Source: Dyella flava (GTDB taxonomy: Bacteria > Pseudomonadota > Gammaproteobacteria > Xanthomonadales > Rhodanobacteraceae). Taken from it: a stretch of DNA of 64,000 nucleotides. Made by a program: the position numbers and the translations under genes. The stretch is taken from assembly GCF_016904955.1 (NCBI RefSeq), contig NZ_JADIKE010000036.1, positions 76,021 to 140,020 on the forward strand, in the 5' to 3' direction. Under the pieces are notes generated by a model. The model was not told the origin of the DNA. It did not search any database and worked only from the letters and a program-made list of their open reading frames with translations. Positions 27,150-37,914 of this stretch are shown here, piece after piece (position 1 is the stretch's first letter; the number at the start of each line of letters is the position of its first letter).

Positions 27150-29033
27150 TCAATGTGGCGAGCAGAAGCAATACGAATACACGTTTGGCCGCCCCGCCTG
27201 CGCACTGCTCAGCATCTGCAACTCAGGAGCCAGTGCCGGCAGTTGCGCGACCCAGCCCGGCAGCCTGATGCCATAGCTTTGCAACGCCGACACCATCGCC
27301 GTCTGGTTGAGGCTTACCGCAAACCGTTCGAACGCGCTCATCGGCTGTTCCTGGTAGCGCACGGAATAACCCTTGCCCAGGTTGGCCAGATCGGCTGCAT
27401 TCGCAATGGCGGTATCGAGCCCGCCAAGCTGGTCGACCAGGCCACGCTGCAAGGCCTGATCGCCGGTCCACACGCGCCCCTGCGCAATCGCATCGATGGC
27501 GGCGTAATCCTTGCCACGCGCTTGCGCCACGCCACCGACGAAGTCGTGATATCCCTTGTTGATCACGGACTGGATCACGGTCTGTACCTTGGGATCGAGC
27601 GGACGGCTGACATCAAACGCGCCCGCCAGCGGCGAAGTGCCGACACCATCGCTGTTGATCCCCAGCTTGGCCAGCGTGTTGGGGATGGTGTAGTACATGC
27701 CGAAGATGCCGATCGAACCGGTGATGGTGTTGGGATCGGCGTAAATCCTGTCGGCGTTCATCGAGATCCAGTAGCCGCCGCTGGCCGCCACGTCACCCAT
27801 CGACACGACGACCGGGATGCCGGCCTTGCGCGTCTGCTCCACTTCGCGCCGGATCTCCTCGGCGGCATACACTTCGCCACCCGGCGAATTCACGCGCAAC
27901 ACCAGCGCCTTGGTGCGCTTGTCTTCGCGTGCGCTGCGAATCAACGCCGCGGTCGACTCACCACCGATGGAACCGGCCGGCTGCTCGCCACCGGAAATTT
28001 CGCCCTCGGCCACCACCACCGTCACGCCCGGACCAGCAATCTTGTTGCGGCTGGGCAGATTGGCGACGTAGCGATCCAGATCCACGCCACGGAAGCCATG
28101 ACCATCCTTGCCCGCCGGCACGCCTTGCGCACGCAACGACTCAACCAGTTCCTCGCGCGTGGCGAGGCCGTCGATCAGATGCTCATCCAGCGCGAGCTTG
28201 GCCAGATCGCCTTCTGTGCTGGCAATGCGATCGGGCAGTTCGTCGATATCAGCACGCACGACGGTAGGATCGAGCTTGCGCAGTTTCGCGATGGTGGCGA
28301 TGTATTGATCCCACAGACCGCCCATCCAATAGCTGTCCGCTAGCTTGGATTCGGGCGAGGCATGATCAAGCACAAAAGGCTCGGCCGCACTCTTGAACTG
28401 GCCGACGCGAAACAGGTAGACATTCACGCCCAACTTGTCGAGCAGGTCCTTGTAGAACAGGCGATAGTTGGCCAGGCCAGTAATCAGCAGACCGCCCTGT
28501 GGATCGAGCAGGATGCGATCGGCATGCACGGCGAGCAGGTACTGGTACTGATCCAGACTGGATGCCCACACCACTACCGGCTTGCCCGCAGCGCGGAAAC
28601 GATCCAGTGCGGCGCCTACTTCAGTCAGCGCGGCAAAACCACCGCTTTGCAGCTCGCCCGGATCCAGCACGATGCGGGTGATGCGCGAATCCTTTGCCGC
28701 CGCATCGATGGCGCCGGTGAGGTCGCGCAGCTGCACTTCCTTGGGCTCGTTGCCGGAGAGTTTGGACAGTGTCCGCTTCAATGGACTGATGCTGTACTGC
28801 TCCACCAGTCGTCCTTCCGGCTTCAGCACCAGCACGCTGCTGTCCTGGATATCGCTATTGTGCTTGGCCGCTCCGATGCCAAGGATCAGCAACAGGAAAA
28901 GAAACAGGAATCCGAAAAACACCAGATTGATCAGGATCAGCCTGACCATGTTGATACCGCGCCCGAATACGCGCAGAAAAGCCCAGAATCCGTTTGGCTG
29001 CCGCGGTTGGCGCAAGGGCGGGGGTGTCGTCAT
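27150..29033 (-). CDS. sppA: Signal peptide peptidase SppA, 67-kDa type
   Basis: 627 residues from ATG 29033, the length of the two-domain E. coli-type enzyme. One N-terminal membrane segment (about 32-54, ILINLVFFGFLFLFLLLILG) anchors it in the inner membrane with a periplasmic catalytic bowl. The catalytic lysine is K214 in FRVGQFKSAAEPF, and the nucleophile is S418 in MGDVAASGGYWISM, matching the Lys/Ser dyad spacing of E. coli SppA (209/409). SppA degrades cleaved signal peptides. It follows the MATE gene by about 50 bases on the same strand. Identification is firm. Confidence 0.95.
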   Translation of the reverse strand: MTTPPPLRQPRQPNGFWAFLRVFGRGINMVRLILINLVFFGFLFLFLLLILGIGAAKHNSDIQDSSVLVLKPEGRLVEQYSISPLKRTLSKLSGNEPKEVQLRDLTGAIDAAAKDSRITRIVLDPGELQSGGFAALTEVGAALDRFRAAGKPVVVWASSLDQYQYLLAVHADRILLDPQGGLLITGLANYRLFYKDLLDKLGVNVYLFRVGQFKSAAEPFVLDHASPESKLADSYWMGGLWDQYIATIAKLRKLDPTVVRADIDELPDRIASTEGDLAKLALDEHLIDGLATREELVESLRAQGVPAGKDGHGFRGVDLDRYVANLPSRNKIAGPGVTVVVAEGEISGGEQPAGSIGGESTAALIRSAREDKRTKALVLRVNSPGGEVYAAEEIRREVEQTRKAGIPVVVSMGDVAASGGYWISMNADRIYADPNTITGSIGIFGMYYTIPNTLAKLGINSDGVGTSPLAGAFDVSRPLDPKVQTVIQSVINKGYHDFVGGVAQARGKDYAAIDAIAQGRVWTGDQALQRGLVDQLGGLDTAIANAADLANLGKGYSVRYQEQPMSAFERFAVSLNQTAMVSALQSYGIRLPGWVAQLPALAPELQMLSSAQAGRPNVYSYCFCSPH

Positions 29034-29086
29034 AGATCCATCGATTCCGTATGGGATGCTCAGCGTAACCGCTTGCGCGGTTCAGG

Positions 29087-30493
29087 TCATGAGGGAATCG
29101 TGGCATCCGCAGTCGCCGTCGCAACAGGGCCAAACGTACCAGGCTGGTGACGGCGCGACCTGAGCCAGAAACGGGCGAACAGCAAGACGGCTGCCATGGT
29201 CAGTCCGGCGATCAGACCCATCCAGATGCCACGCGCGCCCAGACCAACATGGAAGGCCAGCCACCAGCCCACCGGCATGCCGACCATCCAATAGGCAAAC
29301 AGGGTGATGGCCATCGGCACGCGGGTATCTTTCAGCCCGCGCAGGGCTCCGTTGGACGCCACCTGGATACCGTCGGAAAACTGGAACAGACCGGCCAGCA
29401 CCAGCAATTGCGAAGCCAGCTCGATCACCGTTTTGTCGCGGGTATAAAGCGATGCGATCAGGTGCGGGAAACCCAGCATCAGACCTGCCGATATCAATTG
29501 GGTACCGAGGGTGAGGCCGATGCCGCAGAAACCGGCATAGCGCACCCCCTGCGAATCGCCGCGCCCCACCGCATTGCCCACCCGCACCGTGATGGCCATG
29601 GCCAGGCCCAGCGGAATCATGAAAAACAGCGAAGCCACATTGAGCGCCACCTGATGGCTGGCGACGATGTCTTCGCCCAAGGTGCCGATCAGCAAGGCCG
29701 CCGCCACAAACAGGCCGCCCTCCGCCAGCAGGGTGATCGCCATCGGCACGCCGATATGCATCAAGGCACCGATGCGCTGCAGGTCCGGCCATTCAAAATG
29801 ATCGAACAATCCCAGCCCGCGGTAATGGCGATGACAGGCGACATAGATGGTAAAGGCCACCATCTCCAGCCACAGCACCGTCGCGGTGGCGATGCCGCAG
29901 CCGCGCGCGCCCTGTGGCGGCAAACCCAGCTTGCCGAACATAAACACGTAACCCAGCGGCACCAGCAAGACCAGGCCACCGAAGCTGAAATACATCGACG
30001 GGCGCGTCAGCGAAAGGCCTTCGGACAAGCCGCGCAGGGCGAAATAGCAGGTCAGCGCCGGCGCGCCCCAGCTAATCGCCCGCAGAAACGCGCCCACGTC
30101 CACGTAGAGGCCCGGCGACACGCCAATCAGTTTGATCAGCGGTTCAGCATGGCGCACGGCAAACCACAGCACCACGCCCATGCCCAGCGCCAGCCAGATC
30201 GCCTGACGGAACACCGCGCCAGCCTCATGCCGACGGCCCGCGCCATCGAGCTGCGAAATGGACGGCGGCACCGACATCATCATGCCGATGCCCAGGACGA
30301 TGGCCAGCGACCAGATGCTGGCACCGACGGCGACCGAACCGAGCACGTGCGCGCTCACATGACCGGCCAGTACGGCATCAATCACGTTGCTGCCCACAGC
30401 GGCAAGCTGGGCGAGGATCAGCGGCAAGGCAAGGCGCACCGTGGCGCCGATCTCCCGCGACGCTCTGGCCCGGTCGAGATGGAACGCGGACAT
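29087..30493 (-). CDS. MATE family efflux transporter (NorM-like)
   Basis: 468 residues from ATG 30493, with AGGAGA about 9 nt upstream; a longer in-frame start (30538) lacks such a site. The two MATE bundles of six helices each are visible as repeated hydrophobic spans. They begin at LALPLILAQLAAVGSNVIDA with AGHVSAHVLGSVAVG, and the second repeat starts GVPMAITLLAEGGLFVAAALLIG with SHQVALNVASLFFMIPLGLA and RVGNAVGRGD, the conserved MATE motif. The family exports cationic drugs, usually coupled to Na+ or H+. Likely co-transcribed with sppA. Confidence 0.92.
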   Translation of the reverse strand: MSAFHLDRARASREIGATVRLALPLILAQLAAVGSNVIDAVLAGHVSAHVLGSVAVGASIWSLAIVLGIGMMMSVPPSISQLDGAGRRHEAGAVFRQAIWLALGMGVVLWFAVRHAEPLIKLIGVSPGLYVDVGAFLRAISWGAPALTCYFALRGLSEGLSLTRPSMYFSFGGLVLLVPLGYVFMFGKLGLPPQGARGCGIATATVLWLEMVAFTIYVACHRHYRGLGLFDHFEWPDLQRIGALMHIGVPMAITLLAEGGLFVAAALLIGTLGEDIVASHQVALNVASLFFMIPLGLAMAITVRVGNAVGRGDSQGVRYAGFCGIGLTLGTQLISAGLMLGFPHLIASLYTRDKTVIELASQLLVLAGLFQFSDGIQVASNGALRGLKDTRVPMAITLFAYWMVGMPVGWWLAFHVGLGARGIWMGLIAGLTMAAVLLFARFWLRSRRHQPGTFGPVATATADATIPS

Positions 30494-30615
30494 GGGAATG
30501 GGTTCTCCTAGGCGCTCATTGTACATCCCGGTATCCAATCCCCACGGCTAAGAAGCGAAAGCCATCCGCGCGGCTTCTATGCCAAGATCGCAAACTGCGC
30601 CGCTGGGGACCGGTT

Positions 30616-31827
30616 ATGAAGGAATTGACCTCGTTCGAGGGCATTAAATGCGCCAACTGCACCGAACCGCTGCAAGGGGAGTATTGCCATCACTGCGGTC
30701 AGTCCGTGCACAGCGTGCTGCGCCCGGTGCATGGACTGGTTGAAGAGCTTTTCGAAACGGTCCTGCATATCGACGGCCGCATCCTGCATACCGTACCGAC
30801 GCTGTTTTTCAAACCGGGATTTCTCACCCTGGAATATTTCAGCGGACGTCGCGTGCGCTACATCGCGCCCTTCCGGCTGATGTTCGTACTGTGCCTGCTG
30901 TCGTTCTTCACGTTGCACCTGGCCGCGGATGTCATCGCCGGCCGCGCCGATCAACGCCACCAGCAAACACTGATCAGCGGCGCCTCCAGCAACTTCGAGG
31001 ACGATGACACGGCCGGTGAGGTGCAAAAGGATCTCAGCCGCAAGCTGGCGATTCTGGATGCCACGCGCGCCGAAAGTGCCAAAACCAGCGGCAACCCAGC
31101 CCTCGTCGCCCAGATCGACGCGACAGAACAAAAGTACCGTCAGGATGCCGGACAACGCCTGATCGAACTGGGCCAGCCCAACACGGCAGCGGCAACCACC
31201 GCCGCCGCCATCCCCGCGGCACCCAGCACAGCGCCATCTGCCCCATCTCCGGCCGCCGGGAAACACAGCGACGACTACACCATGTCACCGGTAGATATCC
31301 GCTGGCTGCCTGCCTTCGCCAACCAGCGGCTGACCACACTGGGGCAACACGTGCTGGACAACATGCGCGACCTGCTGCAAGGCAACCCGGCCCAACGGCA
31401 GGAGGCCCGCGAACGGGTGATGACCAATGTGTTCGGCGAATTGCCCGGCACCATGCTGGTGCTGATCCCCACCTTCGCCCTGCTGCTGACGCTGTTCTAC
31501 GCGCTGAGACGCCGGCTCTACATGGAGAACCTGATCGTCGCCCTGCATAGCCACGCCTTTATCTTCCTCAGCCTGTTGCTCATCACTTTGGCCGGCATGC
31601 TCTCGACCTGGCTCAAACCCCACGCCGCCTGGACCGGATGGTTGCTGGGCTTCGTCCAGCTGGCTCTGATGCTCTGGCTACCGGTCCACCTGCTGATCAT
31701 GCAGAAGCGGGTTTATCGCCAGGGCTGGGCGATGACCGTCGTAAAATTCTTATTTATCGGTGGCTGCTATTTCTGGTTGCTCACCTTCACCCTGAGTCTT
31801 GCTGCCGTACTCGGCCTCGCCCACTGA
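30616..31827 (+). CDS. DUF3667 membrane protein with N-terminal zinc ribbon
   Basis: 403 residues. The N-terminus has a four-cysteine zinc-ribbon motif, KCANCTEPLQGEYCHHCGQ (Cys-x2-Cys-x8-Cys-x2-Cys). Next comes the DUF3667 stretch RILHTVPTLFFKPGFLTLEY, FSGRRVRYIAPFRLMFVL, and the first transmembrane helix. A soluble loop rich in Ala/Pro/Thr (about 115-222) separates it from a C-terminal group of about four helices (TMLVLIPTFALLLTLFY and following). Function is unknown. It is divergent from the MATE gene. Confidence 0.8.
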   Translation: MKELTSFEGIKCANCTEPLQGEYCHHCGQSVHSVLRPVHGLVEELFETVLHIDGRILHTVPTLFFKPGFLTLEYFSGRRVRYIAPFRLMFVLCLLSFFTLHLAADVIAGRADQRHQQTLISGASSNFEDDDTAGEVQKDLSRKLAILDATRAESAKTSGNPALVAQIDATEQKYRQDAGQRLIELGQPNTAAATTAAAIPAAPSTAPSAPSPAAGKHSDDYTMSPVDIRWLPAFANQRLTTLGQHVLDNMRDLLQGNPAQRQEARERVMTNVFGELPGTMLVLIPTFALLLTLFYALRRRLYMENLIVALHSHAFIFLSLLLITLAGMLSTWLKPHAAWTGWLLGFVQLALMLWLPVHLLIMQKRVYRQGWAMTVVKFLFIGGCYFWLLTFTLSLAAVLGLAH

Positions 31828-32227
31828 TTGTCATTTTTCAGGGCGCAAAAGAGCGGTTTTACACAGCGTCAAGGTATTGACATACACGCGTGTCAAGTAC
31901 GTGGACGAATCCAACGCACGTTCGAAGCTGCCACGCAAAATATTGATCCATATGATTATTTTTAACTGGTCAAAACTTGAACAGCGTGTCACAAGGGCCG
32001 TTTTGATGCGCATTAAGACCTCCTCTCAACGGCGCATCCACAGACTTATCCACAGCTCTTGTGGATAAGGGAAAAACCGTGTTCCGATGAGCCACTTAGC
32101 TATTGTTCCTCGATGACAGGACAGCAATCGCAGGCAAGCATCCATCGCAACATCCTTCGTGGTTTTTGAATCGAGCTGATCGACGCTCGCCATACACTCA
32201 AACCGGCACCGCGCCCTCTCATCACTC
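31828..32227. other. Intergenic region upstream of priA
   Basis: 400 bases, relatively AT-rich, with no credible gene. It holds an inverted DnaA-box pair (32045-32069) and a palindromic stretch around ACACGCGTGT (31884-31893) nested in TTGACA...TGTCAA (31877-31896), which could be a transcription-factor site. The priA promoter should lie in the right half. Confidence 0.5.
32045..32069. promoter_or_regulatory. Perfect inverted pair of DnaA boxes upstream of priA
   Basis: CTTATCCACA (32045-32054) and TGTGGATAAG (32060-32069) are exact inverse copies separated by five bases. Each contains the consensus DnaA box TTATCCACA. The site ends about 158 bases before the priA start. Confidence 0.6.
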
Positions 32228-34402
<2,175 letters not shown>

Positions 34403-34410
34403 ATGCAGGC

Positions 34411-37400
34411 TTAGGCGACCCGCGGAACACCTGGAACAGAGTCCGCATGAGTAGCCGGTTGTTCGCGGCCATGCACGATGCTGAAGACTACCGGCACGAA
34501 GAGCAGCGTGGCGCAGGTAGCGAACAGCAAACCGCCGATCACGGCGCGGCCCAGCGGCGAGTTCTGCTCCTGCGTGATCGCCATCGGCAGCATGCCGAGG
34601 ATCATCGCCAGCGCGGTCATGCACACCGGGCGAAAACGCGTGAAACCCGCTTCCATCGCTGCCTTCATCGCGTCGCCGTGCTCGGCCAGCCGCTCACGCG
34701 CAAAGCTCACCACCAGGATCGAATTCGCCGTCGCCACACCCATGCACATGATCGCGCCGGTCAAGGCAGGTACGGACAGCGCCGTGTGCGTGACAAACAA
34801 TATCCACACGATTCCCGCCAGTGCAGCGGGCAGCGCCGTGATGATCACGAACGGGTCCAGCCACGACTGGAAGTTCACCACGATTAGCATGTAGATCAGC
34901 ACAATCGCACCTAACAAGCCGAACAGCAGGCCCGAGAACGCGATGTTCATCGCGGTTACCTGCCCCAGCAAGCGGATCACCGAACCTCTTGGACGATCTT
35001 TGGCGGCATTATCCAGAATACGTTGAACACCGTCGGACACCGCACCCAGATCACGCCCCTGCACCGCCGCATAGATATCAAAGGAAGGCGCGATGTCGTA
35101 ATGCGAAACCACGGCCGGCGTCGAGCTGCGCGTGATGCTCGCCAGCGCTCCGAGAATCTGCTTTGCCCCCGTTTCGGACGACGTGATGGGCAGGCTTTGC
35201 AGATTGGCCAAGCTATCTATGCGGTATTGCGGCGTCTGCGCGACAACAGCATAGGAGACACCATTGGCATGATTGAGCCAGAACGTGGGAGCCACCTGCA
35301 GACTGCCGGCCAGTGACGACACCATGCTGTCGGTCACATCACGTTCCGTGATACCGAGTTCATCCGCCCGTACGCGATCGACATCGACATTCAATTGCGG
35401 CATTCCGGTCGATTGCTGCAGCCTTACATCCGCGATGCCCGGTATGGCCCTCATTGCACGAAGAAGGCGAACCGCGTAAGCCTGATTGGCAAGATTGTTT
35501 TCCCCGGAGATTTTCACGTCCAGCGGCGCGGGGGCACCAAAATTGAGAATCTGGCTGACCATGTCCGCCGGCAGGAAGGCGAACGTCGTGCCGGGAAATT
35601 CACGCGGCAGCACCGCGCGCAGCGTCTTGGCGAAACCAGCGCTGGGATCGTGACCCTGCCGCAACAGGATCTGGATGTCGCCATCCTGTGGACCGATGGT
35701 TCCGCTGTTGTTGTAGACCATGTTGATGCCACTCAACGGCAGACCGATGTTGTCGATGATATCGTCGAGCTGATCCGGCGGAATGACCCGCCGAACAGCC
35801 GTTTCAATGTGATCGAACTCGGCCGCGGTATCTTCAATACGCGTGCCGATGGGCGCACGCACATGAATCGCGATGGCGTCCTCGTCGGTCGACGGGAAAA
35901 AGTTTCTGCCGAGGAACGGTACCAGGGCGAATGACACCACCACAAAGCCCAGAAAGGCCCACACAAATCGCCATCGTGCGCCAAGCGCCAACGCCAAGGT
36001 GGCGTGGTAGTTATCGCGAATCCGCATGAAGCGGCGCTCGAAGCCTTTTTGGAAGGACACCAGGGCATGATGCAATTTGCCGGCCTTTGGCGATGCACGT
36101 TGACCTTCCCCATGATGCTTGGCATCTGCCTTTTCCGGATGGCCGCTTTCCCCTGCTCCAGCCGCATGCGGCTTCAGCAGATACATGGCCATCGTCGGCA
36201 CCAGCGTACGCGACAGCACGAACGAAGACACCATGGCAAAGATCACCGCCAATGCCATCGGCCGGAACAGGAAGCCGGCAATACCATTGAGCTGGAACAT
36301 CGGCACGAACACGATGCAGATGCACAGCAGCGATACAAAGGCCGGTGTCACGATCTGCTTGGCGCCGTCCATGATCGCTGTACGTACATCCTTGCCATGC
36401 TCAAGATGCCAATTGATGTTTTCGATGGTGACGGTGGCGTCATCCACCAGGATACCGACGGCCAGCGCAAGACCGCCCAAAGTCATCACATTCAAGGTTT
36501 GCCCGAACGCCGACAACAAGGCGATGGCGGACAATATCGCCAGCGGAATCGATATGGCGATGATGACGGTCGAACGCCAACTGCCCAGGAACACCAAAAT
36601 CATCAGCGAGGTGAGGCAGGCGGCGATGATGCCTTCACGCGCGACCGAAGCGATGGCGCTGCGCACGAAGATCGACTGGTCCCCCAGCAAGGTGATCTTC
36701 AAGTCGCGGGGTAGCGTTTCTTTCGCCAACGGCAGCAGCTTTCTGATGCCGGCCACAATGTCCAGGGTCGACACGTTTCCGCCCTTGAGCATCGGCATCA
36801 GCACGGCCCGATGTCCGTCGACCCGCACCACGTTTTCCTGGGGCGGTGAACCATCACGCACATGCGCCACCTCGCCGATGGTGATGGTGGCGTTGTCGAT
36901 GGTCTTGATCGGAAGCCGGTTGAGCTCATTGATCGCCAGGGGGCTATCGTTCAACTCAACGGTGTATTCAAAATTGCCGATTTTGATCGTACCTACAGGC
37001 ACGATCTGGTTTTGCGCGGCAAGCGCGTTGCTAACGTCCTGTGCAGACAGCCCCTTGGCAGCCAGCGCCTGCGGATCCAGATCCAGCATGACTTGACGCT
37101 GTTTGCCGCCATAAGGCGTGGGGATAGCGACGCCGGGCACTGACACCAGCATCGGGCGCAAGAAGTTCTGCGCGAGATCGCGGGTTTTCTCCTCCGACAA
37201 TTGGGGGCTGGAAAGCGCCATCTGCAAGATGGGTACGGTGGAAGCGTTGTAGTTGAGGATGTCCGGCGGCGTGATGCCCGGCGGCATCTGCTTGAGCACG
37301 GTCTGTGAGATCGACGTGACTTGTGCCGTGGCAGTACGGATATCCACGCCAGGCTGAAAGAAGATCTTGACGACACCGATGCCTGGCAGCGACTGCGACT

Positions 37401-37647
37401 CGATGTGCTCGATGTCGTTGACCGTGGAAGTCAGTTGCCGCTCGTAGTAATAAATCACGCGGCCCGACATCGCCTCCGCAGACAGGCCGTTGTAGGTCCA
37501 TACCACGCTGATCACCGGAATGCCGATGTTCGGAAAAATGTCAGTGGGAGTACGCACGGCCGACAGCGGGCCGATCAGCAGGATGAACAGCGCCAGGACC
37601 ACGAACGTGTAAGGCCGTGCCAGCGCGATGCGGACCAGACCCAACAT
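34411..37647 (-). CDS. RND efflux transporter permease (second paralogue)
   Basis: 1078 residues from ATG 37647 (MLGLVRIALARPYTF); an upstream in-frame start would add a non-conserved stretch. AcrB-fold hallmarks are the first transmembrane helix, RTPTDIFPNIGIPVISVVW, the duplicated periplasmic porter regions and the central helices around LGGLALAVGILVDDATVTIENI, with the proton-relay Asp-Asp pair. It is nearly collinear with the permease at 40590-43826, has the same length, and is largely identical in the membrane segments. It lacks its own adaptor, so it probably shares the adaptor and outer-membrane factor upstream. The hairpin at 37760-37807 implies separate transcription. Confidence 0.9.
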   Translation of the reverse strand: MLGLVRIALARPYTFVVLALFILLIGPLSAVRTPTDIFPNIGIPVISVVWTYNGLSAEAMSGRVIYYYERQLTSTVNDIEHIESQSLPGIGVVKIFFQPGVDIRTATAQVTSISQTVLKQMPPGITPPDILNYNASTVPILQMALSSPQLSEEKTRDLAQNFLRPMLVSVPGVAIPTPYGGKQRQVMLDLDPQALAAKGLSAQDVSNALAAQNQIVPVGTIKIGNFEYTVELNDSPLAINELNRLPIKTIDNATITIGEVAHVRDGSPPQENVVRVDGHRAVLMPMLKGGNVSTLDIVAGIRKLLPLAKETLPRDLKITLLGDQSIFVRSAIASVAREGIIAACLTSLMILVFLGSWRSTVIIAISIPLAILSAIALLSAFGQTLNVMTLGGLALAVGILVDDATVTIENINWHLEHGKDVRTAIMDGAKQIVTPAFVSLLCICIVFVPMFQLNGIAGFLFRPMALAVIFAMVSSFVLSRTLVPTMAMYLLKPHAAGAGESGHPEKADAKHHGEGQRASPKAGKLHHALVSFQKGFERRFMRIRDNYHATLALALGARWRFVWAFLGFVVVSFALVPFLGRNFFPSTDEDAIAIHVRAPIGTRIEDTAAEFDHIETAVRRVIPPDQLDDIIDNIGLPLSGINMVYNNSGTIGPQDGDIQILLRQGHDPSAGFAKTLRAVLPREFPGTTFAFLPADMVSQILNFGAPAPLDVKISGENNLANQAYAVRLLRAMRAIPGIADVRLQQSTGMPQLNVDVDRVRADELGITERDVTDSMVSSLAGSLQVAPTFWLNHANGVSYAVVAQTPQYRIDSLANLQSLPITSSETGAKQILGALASITRSSTPAVVSHYDIAPSFDIYAAVQGRDLGAVSDGVQRILDNAAKDRPRGSVIRLLGQVTAMNIAFSGLLFGLLGAIVLIYMLIVVNFQSWLDPFVIITALPAALAGIVWILFVTHTALSVPALTGAIMCMGVATANSILVVSFARERLAEHGDAMKAAMEAGFTRFRPVCMTALAMILGMLPMAITQEQNSPLGRAVIGGLLFATCATLLFVPVVFSIVHGREQPATHADSVPGVPRVA

Positions 37648-37759
37648 ACGAAGGGTTCCAGTGACCACGATTGGGCGGAGTATCGCGCAATCGCGGACGA
37701 GGCGAAGCACGCCCGCTCAGGCTCGTGCTGATTCGTTCACAAACGCATCGAATAACCAA

Positions 37760-37807
37760 AAGATGCCTTGATCAATACTGCGTAGGCGGTATTGGTCAAG
37801 GCATCTT
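37760..37807 (-). terminator. 19-bp-stem hairpin between outer-membrane factor and second RND permease
   Basis: Arms 37760-37778 and 37789-37807 are inverted repeats with one mismatch around the loop TGCGTAGGCG. On the minus strand it is followed by a T-rich stretch (TTTTGGTTATT), so it can act as a terminator for the efflux operon. The left arm and loop match the end of the 186-bp element at 25636 (17 of 22 positions for 37771-37792 against 25648-25669), so it may be a repeat recruited as terminator. Confidence 0.7.
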
Positions 37808-37914
37808 CAAGCGGCGGTTAACACCACCGCACTCCGGACAAACAACTTGAACCCTAGCCCTCTAGCCTAACGACCTGAGGGCCAGGTCACCGTGTCATGC
37901 CGCGCACAGAGAAA

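Noticed and set aside
31877-31896. TTGACA ... TGTCAA palindrome as a sigma-70 promoter
   Set aside because: The TTGACA lacks a matching -10 hexamer at proper spacing; kept only as a possible protein-binding palindrome.
24773-32069. DnaA-box pairs as a chromosomal replication origin
   Set aside because: Only isolated pairs of boxes; no dnaA, dnaN, gidA or AT-rich unwinding cluster is present.
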